DNA from: Planctomycetota bacterium
GTDB taxonomy: Bacteria > Planctomycetota > Phycisphaerae > Phycisphaerales > UBA1924
Length of the DNA stretch: 64,000 nucleotides
Assembly: GCA_018242605.1 (NCBI GenBank)
Contig: JAFEBP010000004.1
Location: forward strand, 473,655-537,654
Direction: 5' to 3'
Shown: piece after piece, positions 50,978 through 59,875 of the stretch
Layout: each line of letters opens with the position of its first letter
Numbering within the stretch: the first letter of the stretch is position 1
Made by a program: the position numbers and the translations under genes
The notes under the pieces: model-generated
What the model was told of the DNA's origin: nothing
Databases searched by the model: none
The model's input: the letters and a program-made list of their open reading frames with translations, nothing else

Positions 50978-52273
50978 TCAACAGCCGCCCGCCTCCCAAG
51001 CTGCGAAGAAGACCCCAACGTCCGCGCCATCGACGCCTCCGTCCTGGTTGACATCCGCGTCGCAGTTGCCGCCGGACCACGCGGCGAAGAAGGCCTGTGC
51101 ATCGGTGCCGTCGATGCCGCCGTCCTCGTTGAAGTCGGCGGGGCAGTCGAGGCAGGCGCAGATGGTGAGGGTGGCGGGGTTGCTGGTGGTGCCGCCGCAG
51201 GAGCTCGTGACGATGCAGCGGAAGCGTGTGAAGTGGCCGAGCCCGATCGCCTCGTCGCCCATCGCGGGCCCGAGTTGGAGTTGGGCGAGTTGAGATCCGA
51301 CCGCACTGAATGTGCGTCCGCCCGATATGGCGTTGACACCCTCGTTGACATCGGCCCAGCCCCCCACCGCCGCGGTGTCCTCCACCTGCCAGCGGTGATT
51401 GAACGGCCCGGCCCCCACGGCGCTCACAACAAAGGTGGGAGACCCGGCGCGGCACGTCGAGGTGGAGGCGGGCTGGGAGCACACATACGGCGAAGGGCAG
51501 AGTTCGGGCAGCGTCGCGCCGCTGAACCACTGCGTGAGCGACCCGTGCTCACCATGGCCGCTCAGATCCGTGACGGTGGTCGCGCCGCGCGGTTCACTGA
51601 AGTTGAGGAGCAGGAGCGTGTTCGCGTCGGTGGCAAGGTCGCCCTGGGGAGGGCTGAAGTTGGCTGAGTAACGAGCGACGTTCGAGATTCGCAGCGTGTC
51701 GATGAAGCCGATGAAACCGCCGCTGAAGATGCCCTCGGTGCGGCGGATGGCGCCCACCGCGGCGACCGCCGCGCCGCCGGTGGCGTTGCTCACCGAGCCG
51801 GAACTGCTCCGGGAGCCCACGAGCACACCGTCCAGGTACATGCGTTCCTGGTTTGTGTCCTTGACGTAGGCGATGTGATGCCAGGCACAGGTCGTGACCG
51901 TCCGGTTGATGACCAGGGGGTTCGGGGAAGCGACCGGCCAGGCGTACCCGTACAGGGATGTCGGCGCGACGATGAGCGTCTTGTCCTCGCCCGCGGCGAG
52001 ATGCTCGTTCCATACGCGAGCGCCTGCCGGCGAGCTGGGGAGCAGGAGGATCCGAGTTTCGTACGTAGCGGTCGTTCCCAAAACCGTCGCGCCCGGCAGG
52101 CGGATGGTGTCGGTGTTGCGGCTAAAGAACGCGACCTGCGCGACTGCGGAGGAACTCAGAACCGCGCAGGCGATGGCACCGCGGACGAGCCAGACGGCTC
52201 GCGTGCGCGTCGGACCCGGCCCGCGATGATGCGGCGTTCTGGTGGCTGACATGTTTCCGTTCAGCGGCGACAT
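50978..52273 (-). CDS. Secreted LamG-domain protein with Ig-like domain and GC-type dockerin
   Basis: This is a 431-residue protein. GAGGAGAG lies just before ATG 52273. A basic N-terminus precedes the hydrophobic segment (AVWLVRGAIACAVLSSSAVA, then Q). Residues about 46-245 are LamG-like: TYETRILLLPSS, TTCAWHHIAYVKDTNQERMY, LDGVLVGSRSSSGSV, GFIGFIDTLRISNVARYSAN. An Ig-like domain follows (NHRWQVEDTAAVGGWADVNE, FRCIVTSSCGGTTSNPATLT). The dockerin is CACLDCPADFNEDGGIDGTD, NCDADVNQDGGVDGADVGVF, ending WEAGGC. It is the last of eight dockerin genes that follow one another on the minus strand (62316 down to 50978). Confidence 0.87.
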   Translation of the reverse strand: MSPLNGNMSATRTPHHRGPGPTRTRAVWLVRGAIACAVLSSSAVAQVAFFSRNTDTIRLPGATVLGTTATYETRILLLPSSPAGARVWNEHLAAGEDKTLIVAPTSLYGYAWPVASPNPLVINRTVTTCAWHHIAYVKDTNQERMYLDGVLVGSRSSSGSVSNATGGAAVAAVGAIRRTEGIFSGGFIGFIDTLRISNVARYSANFSPPQGDLATDANTLLLLNFSEPRGATTVTDLSGHGEHGSLTQWFSGATLPELCPSPYVCSQPASTSTCRAGSPTFVVSAVGAGPFNHRWQVEDTAAVGGWADVNEGVNAISGGRTFSAVGSQLAQLQLGPAMGDEAIGLGHFTRFRCIVTSSCGGTTSNPATLTICACLDCPADFNEDGGIDGTDAQAFFAAWSGGNCDADVNQDGGVDGADVGVFFAAWEAGGC

Positions 52274-52384
52274 CTCTCTCTCCTCATTTGAATATGCTCG
52301 GACTGATCAGGCGAGAACATCGAGCCCGCAAGGGCAGCCAGAGGCTCCAGGACATTGGCGAGGCTGGAGCATCCGGGTGCGAAG

Positions 52385-53497
52385 TCAACACCCTCCGGCC
52401 TCCCACGCCGCGAAGAAGACGTCAACATCAGCGCCGTCCACGCCGCCGTCCTGATTGACATCGGCCGCGGGGTCGCCCGCTTCCCAGGACGCAAAGAAGA
52501 CATCCACATCGGAGCCGTCGATGCCGCCGTCGAGATTGAAGTCGGCGGGGCAGTACGTCGCGAACTCCACGATGTACCCGTTGGCGTCCGCCGGGCGGCC
52601 GTTCGCCGCGGCCAGGTCATCCCAATGACCCGCGGAATCCCAGAACACCAGGCGGTCTTCGTTGATGCCCTGGAAGAACTGACGATCGTCATTGGGCTCC
52701 GCGGGGTACCAGTTGGTCCAAGACCAGGGTTCGCTGTCCGCCCAAATCCAGCCACCCGCCGGCTCGGGGGCGCCCGGCGCCTGAACACCTCCGAGCCACA
52801 GGCCTCGCCGCGCCCCCAGATGATCGACAATGAAAGCTTGTTCATCCGCGGACGTGATGGAGGCCAATGTGCCGCTCACCAAGCCGAAGGTCATCGATCG
52901 GGCCGCGGCGTCGGCATCGAACCAGTTGATACCCGCGTCCGCATCGACCCGCAGATATCCGTGACCGTTCGCGGGGTTCACGATCGGCGCCAAGGGCACA
53001 TCGAACTCAACGAGCAAGCCCCGGACACTCCCGGTATTCAGCGCTCCCGCGGCGTCGTTCCAACGTCCATCGCCGCTCCATGTGATGAGGCGGTCTTCGT
53101 TTAAGCCTTGAAAGTACCCGCGGGCATCGTTGGGCTCACTGCCGAACCAGTTCGTGAAGGCCCAGGGCTCGCCGGTGATCCAGCTCCATCCGCCGCCGGG
53201 CTCGGGCGCGTTGGCGGCCTGCACGCCGCCGAGCCAGAGCCCCGACAGATCCACGCCGCGAAGGGTTGCAAGGACCGCTTCCATCTCTTTCGCCGATGTG
53301 ATTGTTGCCAAATGGCCGGTGACGCCGCCGAATGAGCGCGCCTCGGCCTGTGCCCGAGCGGCATCCCACACGATGCCGCCGGAAAGCACCACTTCGTAGT
53401 AATGGCCGTTGACGTAGCAATACTTCGGGCTGCCATCGGCCGCGCCGCAGGCGAGTGCCGCGAACAGGGGACAGAACATGCGAACGAGACGCGCCAT
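52385..53497 (-). CDS. Secreted protein with two C-type lectin-like domains and GC-type dockerin
   Basis: This is a 370-residue protein. ATG 53497 follows GAGGGA and gives a signal peptide (MARLVRMFCPLFAALACGAA). Two C-type lectin-like domains follow. The first has YYEVVLSGGIVWDAARAQAE, LATITSAKEME, GLWLGGVQAANAPEPGGGWS and NWFGSEPND. The second has YLRVDADAGINWFDADAAAR, LASITSADEQAFI, WLGGVQAPGAPEPAGGWIWA and NWYPAEPND. Both keep WLGG, EPND and a WND/WDD motif, consistent with calcium-dependent glycan binding. The dockerin is YCPADFNLDGGIDGSDVDVF, AADVNQDGGVDGADVDVF, WEAGGC, with no Cys between the loops and no Ig-like linker. Confidence 0.9.
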   Translation of the reverse strand: MARLVRMFCPLFAALACGAADGSPKYCYVNGHYYEVVLSGGIVWDAARAQAEARSFGGVTGHLATITSAKEMEAVLATLRGVDLSGLWLGGVQAANAPEPGGGWSWITGEPWAFTNWFGSEPNDARGYFQGLNEDRLITWSGDGRWNDAAGALNTGSVRGLLVEFDVPLAPIVNPANGHGYLRVDADAGINWFDADAAARSMTFGLVSGTLASITSADEQAFIVDHLGARRGLWLGGVQAPGAPEPAGGWIWADSEPWSWTNWYPAEPNDDRQFFQGINEDRLVFWDSAGHWDDLAAANGRPADANGYIVEFATYCPADFNLDGGIDGSDVDVFFASWEAGDPAADVNQDGGVDGADVDVFFAAWEAGGC

Positions 53498-53670
53498 GAG
53501 TGATTCCCTCGACATGAGTGTTGCACGGAGGAACGAATGTTCCGCTCCGTCGTGTGCCAGCAAGAATGAACGATAGGGATTGACACGATTCACACCCAAC
53601 CGCTCGATAGTCTGATAAGACTACAACGTGTCGCCGTCGCAATCTGAGTGTGCCGCTCACGCTCACCGCC

Positions 53671-55608
53671 TCAACAACCGCCATTCTCCCAAGCGGCAAA
53701 GAACACATCGACATCGCCCCCGTCAACACCGCCGTCCTGGTTCACGTCGGCGTCGCATTGTCCGACCTCCCAGCGGTCGAAGAACGCGCTGACATCGGTG
53801 CCGTCGATTCCGCCGTCCTGGTTGAAATCGGCGGGGCAGTCGAGGCAGGCGCAGACGGTGAGGGTGGCCTCGCTGCTCGTGGTGACGCTGGACGCGTTGG
53901 AGACGATGCAGCGGATGTTGATGTTCCCGCCGATGCCCCAGAGCACGCGGGCCTGCATCGGGGTCGCGGTGGAACCGGTGACGTCGAGCGCGGGCTGGCC
54001 GCTGTACAAGTTGACGCCCTCGCGCAGGTCAGACCATCCCGCGGCGGGCGCGGGTTGCCACTGCCAGCGGTACGCGAACGGGCCCGCGCCCGTGGCGCCG
54101 ATGGAGAACGTCGCCGTGGCGCCCAGGCAGACAGTGACCGAGCCGGGCTGGCTCAGGATGACGGGCGCGCTGTTGGAGGTGCCGGGCGTGATCGTCCGGA
54201 GTTGCCAGTCGTTCGCGGTGATGTTGGTGTCCACGCCGTCGGGGAAGCGCGAGTAACCGAGGTTGGCGGTGACGTTGTCGTCGGCGGGTATGACGGGAAG
54301 AGGCGTGCCCTCGACCAACCCGGCCATCGCGCCTTCGTAGCAGAACGAGTCAATGACTTCTCCCGAGGGCAGGAAGCGGATGAGCAGGCCGTCGGGAGCG
54401 CCGTTCTGGATGTAATCCTGCGTCGCGGCGACGCGCTGGTTGACGTTCGGCACGCTCGACCCGGTCGTCGAGATGACGTAATACCCGTTGGTGGGCACGG
54501 CCCCGGTCAGGTTGATCGTGGAGTAGATCGTGTTGTTGGCCCCGTTCCAGAGCTCGATGGAGTACTGGGTCAGATCGAGCTGGCCGCCGGAGAGGTTCTT
54601 GAGCTCGATGAACTCGGCGGTGTCGGTCCCCGGCTGGTCGTAGTCGATCTCGTTGATGACGACCTTCGCGGCCTTGTAGTCCTCGGCGCAGTTGTCGCCG
54701 AAGGTGCGCAGGAACCCGGTGCCGGGGTAGCGATAGGTCGTCCCGTTGCTGCTGACGAACTCGAAGTAGTAGCTGCGGCAGGCGTTGGTCTTGAGCTGCG
54801 TGGCCTTGTACGTGCCCCGCGCGGCGGTGCCGAGATACGGGGTCATCAACTGTGCAACGCCGTCGACAAAGACCATCGCCGAACGTGGCGGTTGATTGGA
54901 CGCGTCGTAGAAGTTCGCGAGGAAGTCAAGCGTGGTCGGCCGAACAAGGTGCGAGCCCGAGTGCAGCGGACCGCACGCGGGCGGCAGCGTGCACGAGCCC
55001 TGGAAATCCATCACCCAGAAGTTGCGCAGCGATCCGGTGCTGGCGAGGGCGTAGCCGCAGCCCAGCGTGGTGGGTATGGGGCTGAGCATGATCTGACGAT
55101 GAACATCGGATGTGTGGTCGGCGGGGTACGGGGGGGAGAACGATTCGGTCAGAAGCAGGTTGAAGGCCGGAAGGGGGTCGCTGGTGCTGGATCCCGAAAC
55201 GAGTTCGTTGAACAGACCGCAGAGGCCCGCCGCGGCGGCGCGGGAGGCCCAGGGTGTGCCGCTACAGGAGCTGTGCGTGGGGATCGATGTGGGGCAGCCG
55301 GTGGCGATGCTGGAGGTGAAGTTGTGGGCGAACGCGCCCGCCGCGGCGTCCCACGTGAGGGGCGAGACTGACGGGTAGGTCTGCATGATCGTGCTGTTGC
55401 CGATCACGGTGGTGGCGTATGAGGCGGGCGAGATGCGTGCGGCGTTGCCGAGCACATGGAAGATGCGTTCCTGGTATCCCGGCACACCGTTGACCGGAAC
55501 GCCCAGGCTCGGGCAGCTCTGCGCCCGGGCCGGCGCCGCGATCGCCGCGGCGAAGAGCGTGATGGATACCGAACACCCGCGTGAAGGACGGAGAGCATGG
55601 AAGAACAT
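53671..55608 (-). CDS. Secreted CAP/SCP-like and lamin-tail protein with Ig-like domain and GC-type dockerin
   Basis: This is a 645-residue protein. GAGGTGA lies before ATG 55608, with a signal peptide (CSVSITLFAAAIAAPARAQS). Residues about 45-205 resemble a CAP/SCP domain (RIFHVLGNAARISPASYATT, PLTWDAAAGAFAHNFTSSIA, VHRQIMLSPIPTTLGCGYAL, FWVMDFQG). Then comes a lamin-tail domain (KVVINEIDYDQPGTDTAEFI, ELKNLSGGQLDLTQYSIELW, NGYYVISTTGSSVP, PDGLLIRFLPSGEVIDSFCY). An Ig-like domain and the dockerin CACLDCPADFNQDGGIDGTD, QCDADVNQDGGVDGGDVDVF, WENGGC finish it. CAP domains bind lipids or act as proteases; the role here is unknown. Confidence 0.87.
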   Translation of the reverse strand: MFFHALRPSRGCSVSITLFAAAIAAPARAQSCPSLGVPVNGVPGYQERIFHVLGNAARISPASYATTVIGNSTIMQTYPSVSPLTWDAAAGAFAHNFTSSIATGCPTSIPTHSSCSGTPWASRAAAAGLCGLFNELVSGSSTSDPLPAFNLLLTESFSPPYPADHTSDVHRQIMLSPIPTTLGCGYALASTGSLRNFWVMDFQGSCTLPPACGPLHSGSHLVRPTTLDFLANFYDASNQPPRSAMVFVDGVAQLMTPYLGTAARGTYKATQLKTNACRSYYFEFVSSNGTTYRYPGTGFLRTFGDNCAEDYKAAKVVINEIDYDQPGTDTAEFIELKNLSGGQLDLTQYSIELWNGANNTIYSTINLTGAVPTNGYYVISTTGSSVPNVNQRVAATQDYIQNGAPDGLLIRFLPSGEVIDSFCYEGAMAGLVEGTPLPVIPADDNVTANLGYSRFPDGVDTNITANDWQLRTITPGTSNSAPVILSQPGSVTVCLGATATFSIGATGAGPFAYRWQWQPAPAAGWSDLREGVNLYSGQPALDVTGSTATPMQARVLWGIGGNINIRCIVSNASSVTTSSEATLTVCACLDCPADFNQDGGIDGTDVSAFFDRWEVGQCDADVNQDGGVDGGDVDVFFAAWENGGC

Positions 55609-55836
55609 GGGCGGATCACCTCACAACGAACACGAATTGCGCCAGTGAAACCGGCGCGATGCCAAGAAGCGGCGAAACAGCGGGCCGGGTGAGCTGGCCC
55701 CCGACCGATCGGGACAGTGTACCTGAATCTGATAGCGGCCGCAAGATCAGACGAGACGATTGGCGGGATTGGTCAGGGTCGCGGATTGGCGGCGGTGGAG
55801 CTGCGGCTTATCGGGCGGAGCCGTCCGGCGTGCGAT

Positions 55837-56571
55837 TCAACAGCCACCCGCTTCCCACGCGGCGAAGAAATCAGAGACATCGCCGCCATCGACGCCGCCG
55901 TCGGCGTTCACATCAGCACAAGCGCTCCCGGATTCCCACACCGCGAAGAAGTCGCCCACATCGGCGCCATCGATGCCGCCGTCCTGGTTGAAGTCCGCGG
56001 GGCAGCCCGGGCCCAGGTCGGTCATGGAAATGTCATCGAGGTAGAAGTCGTTGGGGAATCGCGAGGTGTTCAGGTCGTCGATGATGATGACGGCGCTGGG
56101 AGCGTCGGCCACCCACGTGGACTGCGACTGACTCCAGATGCGGGTCTGCTCCGCGAGCGTCATCGCGCTTCCTACCTGCACGCCGTTCACTTTGAGGCGA
56201 AGAATCGCTGGGCCACCCGCGACGGCCGTGCATCCCCAGAACGACAGGCGGTAAGAGTGCCCCGGGCACACCGCGACGGTTTGCGACCAGACTCGCAGGT
56301 TGGGGGTGAGCGATCCGTTGACCACCATCATGAGCACGCTGCCCGTGCTGACCGGGGGCGGGTTGACAAACGATCCGTTGAACGTGTTGCCAACCGCTCG
56401 GACGGTGTATTGCCCCTCGCAGCAGTTACCGCCCGAGGAATACGCGTAGTCACTGACAAAGCCGGTGTTTCCGGATTCGAAGTTGCCGTTGACGATGAGG
56501 TTCTGGCCAAGGGCGGCGCCCGAGGCACAGAGGGCGAGCATACACGCGGCCATGCAGTTCAGACGGTTCAT
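55837..56571 (-). CDS. Secreted CBM-like protein with GC-type dockerin
   Basis: This 244-residue protein starts at ATG 56571 with a signal peptide (MNRLNCMAACMLALCASGAA, then LGQ). AAGGAA lies about 9 nt upstream. Residues about 23-180 form one jelly-roll domain typical of carbohydrate-binding modules (NLIVNGNFESGNTGFVSDYA, VCPGHSYRLSFWGCTAVAGG, PAILRLKVNGVQVGSAMTL, VIIIDDLNTSRFPNDFYLDD). There is no Ig-like linker. The dockerin is GCPADFNQDGGIDGADVGDF, SACADVNADGGVDGGDVSDF, WEAGGC. It is the shortest dockerin protein in the window. Confidence 0.86.
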   Translation of the reverse strand: MNRLNCMAACMLALCASGAALGQNLIVNGNFESGNTGFVSDYAYSSGGNCCEGQYTVRAVGNTFNGSFVNPPPVSTGSVLMMVVNGSLTPNLRVWSQTVAVCPGHSYRLSFWGCTAVAGGPAILRLKVNGVQVGSAMTLAEQTRIWSQSQSTWVADAPSAVIIIDDLNTSRFPNDFYLDDISMTDLGPGCPADFNQDGGIDGADVGDFFAVWESGSACADVNADGGVDGGDVSDFFAAWEAGGC

Positions 56572-56600
56572 CACGATGGTTCCTTCCGGTTTAACACTGA

Positions 56601-57731
56601 TCAACACCCGCCCGCTTCCCAAGCTCCGTAGAACGATGAAACGTCGCTGCCGTCGATGCCGCCGTCGGCGTTGGCATCAGCGTCGCAGTGGCCCGACTCC
56701 CAGGAAGCGAAGAAGTCGGAAACGTCGGTCCCGTCGATCCCGCCATCGAGATTGAAATCCGCGGGGCACGCCAGACAGGCGCACACCGTGAGCGTCGCGG
56801 GCTGTGTCACCATCTGCCCGCAGGGGCCGGTGGCGATGCACCGAAGGCGCGGTTGGTTGCACGGCGCCGGGGCGCGGCGGAGATCCTCGCTGATCGTGAG
56901 GTTCACGGTTCCCGGAGAATCGAAAGTGGCGGACCCAATAGGGAGCCCACCGCATGTGGTGCCCGAGGGTTCCAGGTTCTTCCACCCACCGGGTGCGGCC
57001 TCGTCCTCGATCTGCCACTGATACGTCAACGGGCCGGTGCCCGCCGCTTCGGTCGCGAGAGTGACAGTTTCGGTGGGGCAGGATGTGATCGAGACAGGCT
57101 GGAGACTGATCGTCGGCGTGACACAGGTCGCCGTGTAGAAACGGCCGAAGTACTCGTCATCGCACGTGCCGCCCATCTCCCGTACTTCGAAACGATCGAA
57201 GGCGACGGGGCTGATGACACCAACGAACGCGGCGGTGTCGTCCGGACGGTTGTAGTCAAAGGAAGCTACAGCGACGCCCGCGCGGCGGAGTGTGACCCGA
57301 AACGTTGAGTTGGCGCACGGACAACCGACCGAGCAGGGGTTGTACCGGACTGTCACCGTGGTGGGCTCGGCAAAGTCAAAGCCCACGGCGCTGAGAAGCC
57401 CGTCGAACTGCGCGTTGAGATTTTCGGGACCGTCGATCGCGATGTCGTTGCCGGGGACCAGCGTGGTCCAGTCCGGGCCGACGAGCGGGTGGTTGCCCGA
57501 GCCAATCCACAGCCCGCTGCTGGGCGAGGAGACCGAGAGTGTGATGCCGCCGAGCGAATAGGACGCGTTGACTCCTCCGGGGAGTTGGCCCAGGTTCGGC
57601 CACTCGGGACCCGCCTGGGCTTGCGACGCGGCGAGAAAGGCGCTGCGGTCGGAGAAGACCGAGAGTTGAGCGTGAGCGGTGGCCGCGAGCATGATCGCCG
57701 CGACGGCCGATCGGGTGATGTGGCCGAACAT
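56601..57731 (-). CDS. Secreted beta-sandwich protein with Ig-like domain and GC-type dockerin
   Basis: This is a 376-residue protein. ATG 57731 has GGAGG about 9 nt upstream and a signal peptide (MFGHITRSAVAAIMLAATAH, then AQ). Residues about 22-200 resemble a planctomycete extracellular beta domain (LSVFSDRSAFLAASQAQAGP, LNAQFDGLLSAVGFDFAEPT, VASFDYNRPDDTAAFVGVIS, FDRFEVREMGG). An Ig-like domain follows (TYQWQIEDEAAPGGWKNLEP, RLRCIATGPCGQMVTQPATL). The dockerin is CACLACPADFNLDGGIDGTD, HCDADANADGGIDGSDVSSF, WEAGGC; in its second loop Asn replaces the usual position of Val (DADANADGG). Function is unknown. Only 29 bp separate it from the 55837 gene. Confidence 0.85.
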   Translation of the reverse strand: MFGHITRSAVAAIMLAATAHAQLSVFSDRSAFLAASQAQAGPEWPNLGQLPGGVNASYSLGGITLSVSSPSSGLWIGSGNHPLVGPDWTTLVPGNDIAIDGPENLNAQFDGLLSAVGFDFAEPTTVTVRYNPCSVGCPCANSTFRVTLRRAGVAVASFDYNRPDDTAAFVGVISPVAFDRFEVREMGGTCDDEYFGRFYTATCVTPTISLQPVSITSCPTETVTLATEAAGTGPLTYQWQIEDEAAPGGWKNLEPSGTTCGGLPIGSATFDSPGTVNLTISEDLRRAPAPCNQPRLRCIATGPCGQMVTQPATLTVCACLACPADFNLDGGIDGTDVSDFFASWESGHCDADANADGGIDGSDVSSFYGAWEAGGC

Positions 57732-57897
57732 ATCTCTTGCCTCCGCTGAGTGCCGCGCGACGCGGGGCGGGCTCAGGCGCATGATGGTACGCGCGGTGGC
57801 ACGAACGTCTTCCAGGATCAACCTCACGTTCAGGCGTGCAACGCCCGAGAATGCGCGCGCCTCAGTCGGTCAGTTCGCGGGAGGCAGCGATACGCAG

Positions 57898-57943
57898 AAA
57901 AACGGCGCTCGCGCCGGCCTCGGAGTGGCCGGCACGAGCGCCG
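57898..57943 (-). terminator. Rho-independent terminator of the double-Ig dockerin gene
   Basis: A long stem (57903-57911 with 57935-57943, CGGCGCTCG/CGAGCGCCG, then one C-A mismatch, then 57913-57919 with 57927-57933, GCCGGCC/GGCCGGC) with a 7-nt loop is followed on the minus strand by five T (57898-57902). It lies about 40 bp after the stop at 57985. Confidence 0.9.
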
Positions 57944-57984
57944 CGATGATGCATGAAGCCTGCGGGTCCCAACAGCAACGACGG

Positions 57985-59565
57985 TCAGCAGCCGCCGTTT
58001 TCCCACGCGGTAAAGAACGTGGCCACATCGCCACCATCGATACCGCCGTCCTGGTTGGTGTCGGCATCGCACGAGGCGCCCTGCCAGTGCTGGAAGAAGG
58101 CCGCGACATCTGACCCGTCGACGCCGCCGTCCAGATTGAAGTCGGCAGGGCAGGCGAGGTACGCGCATCCGGCGACGGTCAGAGAGGCGGGGTCGCTGTA
58201 CACGCTGGTGTAAGCGTTGAAGATCTCCGCCGTGTAATCGCCCGCGTCGGCGGGGGTCACGTTGCGGATCGTGAGGGTGCTGGACATGCCGCCGGACCCC
58301 ATCGAGATCTCGTAGTGGGGGTATTCGGGCACGATCGGCACGCCGTTGTGCGTCCACTCGTAGTGCGGTGCGATCATGGTGTCCGCCACCACGGTGAACC
58401 TGACGGTGGCGCCCGCATCCACCGAATCCGACTCGGGTTGGGTGTCGATCGCGAGCGGTACATCAACGCTCAGCATCGCCGCGTGGGACGCGACGAACCC
58501 GCAGTCATCGGTGACGATGCAGACGTACGCACCGGCGCTGGACAGGACGATCGGGTCGATGTTGATGTCGGGCTGATCTTCGCCCTCGAGATCAACGCCC
58601 TCGTGTTGCCACTGGTAGTTGAGACGCCCACCGCTGGGGTGAGCTGTCGCGGCGACCGAGAACTCGGCGCGGCCGTCGTACGGCGCCACAACGTCCTGCG
58701 GCTGGGCCGTGATGACGGGCAGGTAGGCGGCCGAGCAGTTCGTTCCCTGGGAAATCTGCGCTGTCAGAACTGTCCCGATGAGCGGGCCGGGCGCATCGGT
58801 CCATTCGCCGCCGACCTGGCGCGGCACGTTCGCGAAGACGGCGTACGAGACGACCTCGCTCTCGGTGTCGCCCGGGTTGGGCGCGGGTTCCTCGGTGATC
58901 AGCGGCACGCCGAACAGGAGCTCTTCGACGTCCATCGGCGTTGAGCCGGTGATGAGCGGGTCGTTGGGCATGAGTTCCTCGAGGGCGACCTGACGCTGAG
59001 CCACGGTCACACGCCGCTCCACCCAGATCAGCCGGCCGAGGGGATCGACGTTTCGGACCGTCTCACGGATCACGTCACGCCCGCCGGTGTGAACCAGTTC
59101 CACCGTGATCTGTGGGAACGCCAGCGGCGGCGGGGGCGGCGGCGGAGGGGGCGGGGGCGGCGGCGGCGGGTCGTTGGGGTTTACGACCGTGCCAGGAATC
59201 CACCGGAAACGCTGCGCGGTGATGGGGTGGCGGTTCTGGAGCGAGACGCCGAAGTGCTCGATGATGTTGGAGTGCGTCGCGCGGGTTGGGCGCGAATATA
59301 CGAGGCGGATGCCGGTGTTGCCGGGCAGGGCCGTGATGGTCGGCGAGCCGTAGTTGGGGTTGCGGTACGTGTGATAGACATCCTCGGGCTGTGGGCCGTC
59401 GAGTTCGATCTCGAACTCGTTGCAATCGCCGCCCGTGTTGTTCGGGCAGTCGAAGTTGCCCAGGCCGCCGATGATGACGACGCCGGCGAGGGACTGGCCG
59501 GCCGCGAGCGTGAGGCACGCCGCGGCGGTTGCCAGTGTGAGCAAACGCGAGATACTCATTCTCAT
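57985..59565 (-). CDS. Secreted poly-proline and double-Ig protein with GC-type dockerin
   Basis: This is a 526-residue protein. TTGGAG lies about 7 nt before ATG 59565, with a signal peptide (MSISRLLTLATAAACLTLAA). A first domain (GGLGNFDCPNNTGGDCNEFE, RFRWIPGTVVNPND) is followed by an uninterrupted run of about 15 Pro near residue 145. Next is a second domain (VELVHTGGRDVIRETVRNVD), then two Ig-like domains (NYQWQHEGVDLEGEDQPDIN; HYEWTHNGVPIVPEYPHYEI, GDYTAEIFNAYTSVYSDPAS). The dockerin is CAYLACPADFNLDGGVDGSD, SCDADTNQDGGIDGGDVATF, WENGGC. The polyproline run comes from a GGC/GGG-rich tract at 59129-59170. Function is unknown. Confidence 0.86.
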   Translation of the reverse strand: MRMSISRLLTLATAAACLTLAAGQSLAGVVIIGGLGNFDCPNNTGGDCNEFEIELDGPQPEDVYHTYRNPNYGSPTITALPGNTGIRLVYSRPTRATHSNIIEHFGVSLQNRHPITAQRFRWIPGTVVNPNDPPPPPPPPPPPPPPPLAFPQITVELVHTGGRDVIRETVRNVDPLGRLIWVERRVTVAQRQVALEELMPNDPLITGSTPMDVEELLFGVPLITEEPAPNPGDTESEVVSYAVFANVPRQVGGEWTDAPGPLIGTVLTAQISQGTNCSAAYLPVITAQPQDVVAPYDGRAEFSVAATAHPSGGRLNYQWQHEGVDLEGEDQPDINIDPIVLSSAGAYVCIVTDDCGFVASHAAMLSVDVPLAIDTQPESDSVDAGATVRFTVVADTMIAPHYEWTHNGVPIVPEYPHYEISMGSGGMSSTLTIRNVTPADAGDYTAEIFNAYTSVYSDPASLTVAGCAYLACPADFNLDGGVDGSDVAAFFQHWQGASCDADTNQDGGIDGGDVATFFTAWENGGC

Positions 59566-59875
59566 TTCGATTCTCCAAGAGATGGTCGGCCCCGACCATT
59601 GCCGGCGACGCACGAGGTCGCCGTTCATTCACTTGATCGCCGCCAACACCGGGGATCATGCCCGGCCTGAGTATGAGCGGGCGGAGTTGAGGCAGATACG
59701 CGGTGCGACAAAATAAAATGTGAACTCGGCGCGATGAATACGAGGCGTGCGTGAACCGCGACATCGCGGTGCGACTCGTCGCGGCCCATGGTTCTTTCCA
59801 CAAGTCGTCACTCGCCGGCGCACTCGTTACGACCGCGCGACCGGGCGCGGGCAGTTCAGGGCCAACTGCGACCGA

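Noticed and set aside
59755-59770. Hairpin ACCGCG-ACAT-CGCGGT downstream of a dockerin gene as a terminator
   Set aside because: The stem is only 6 bp and there is no T-run on either side.
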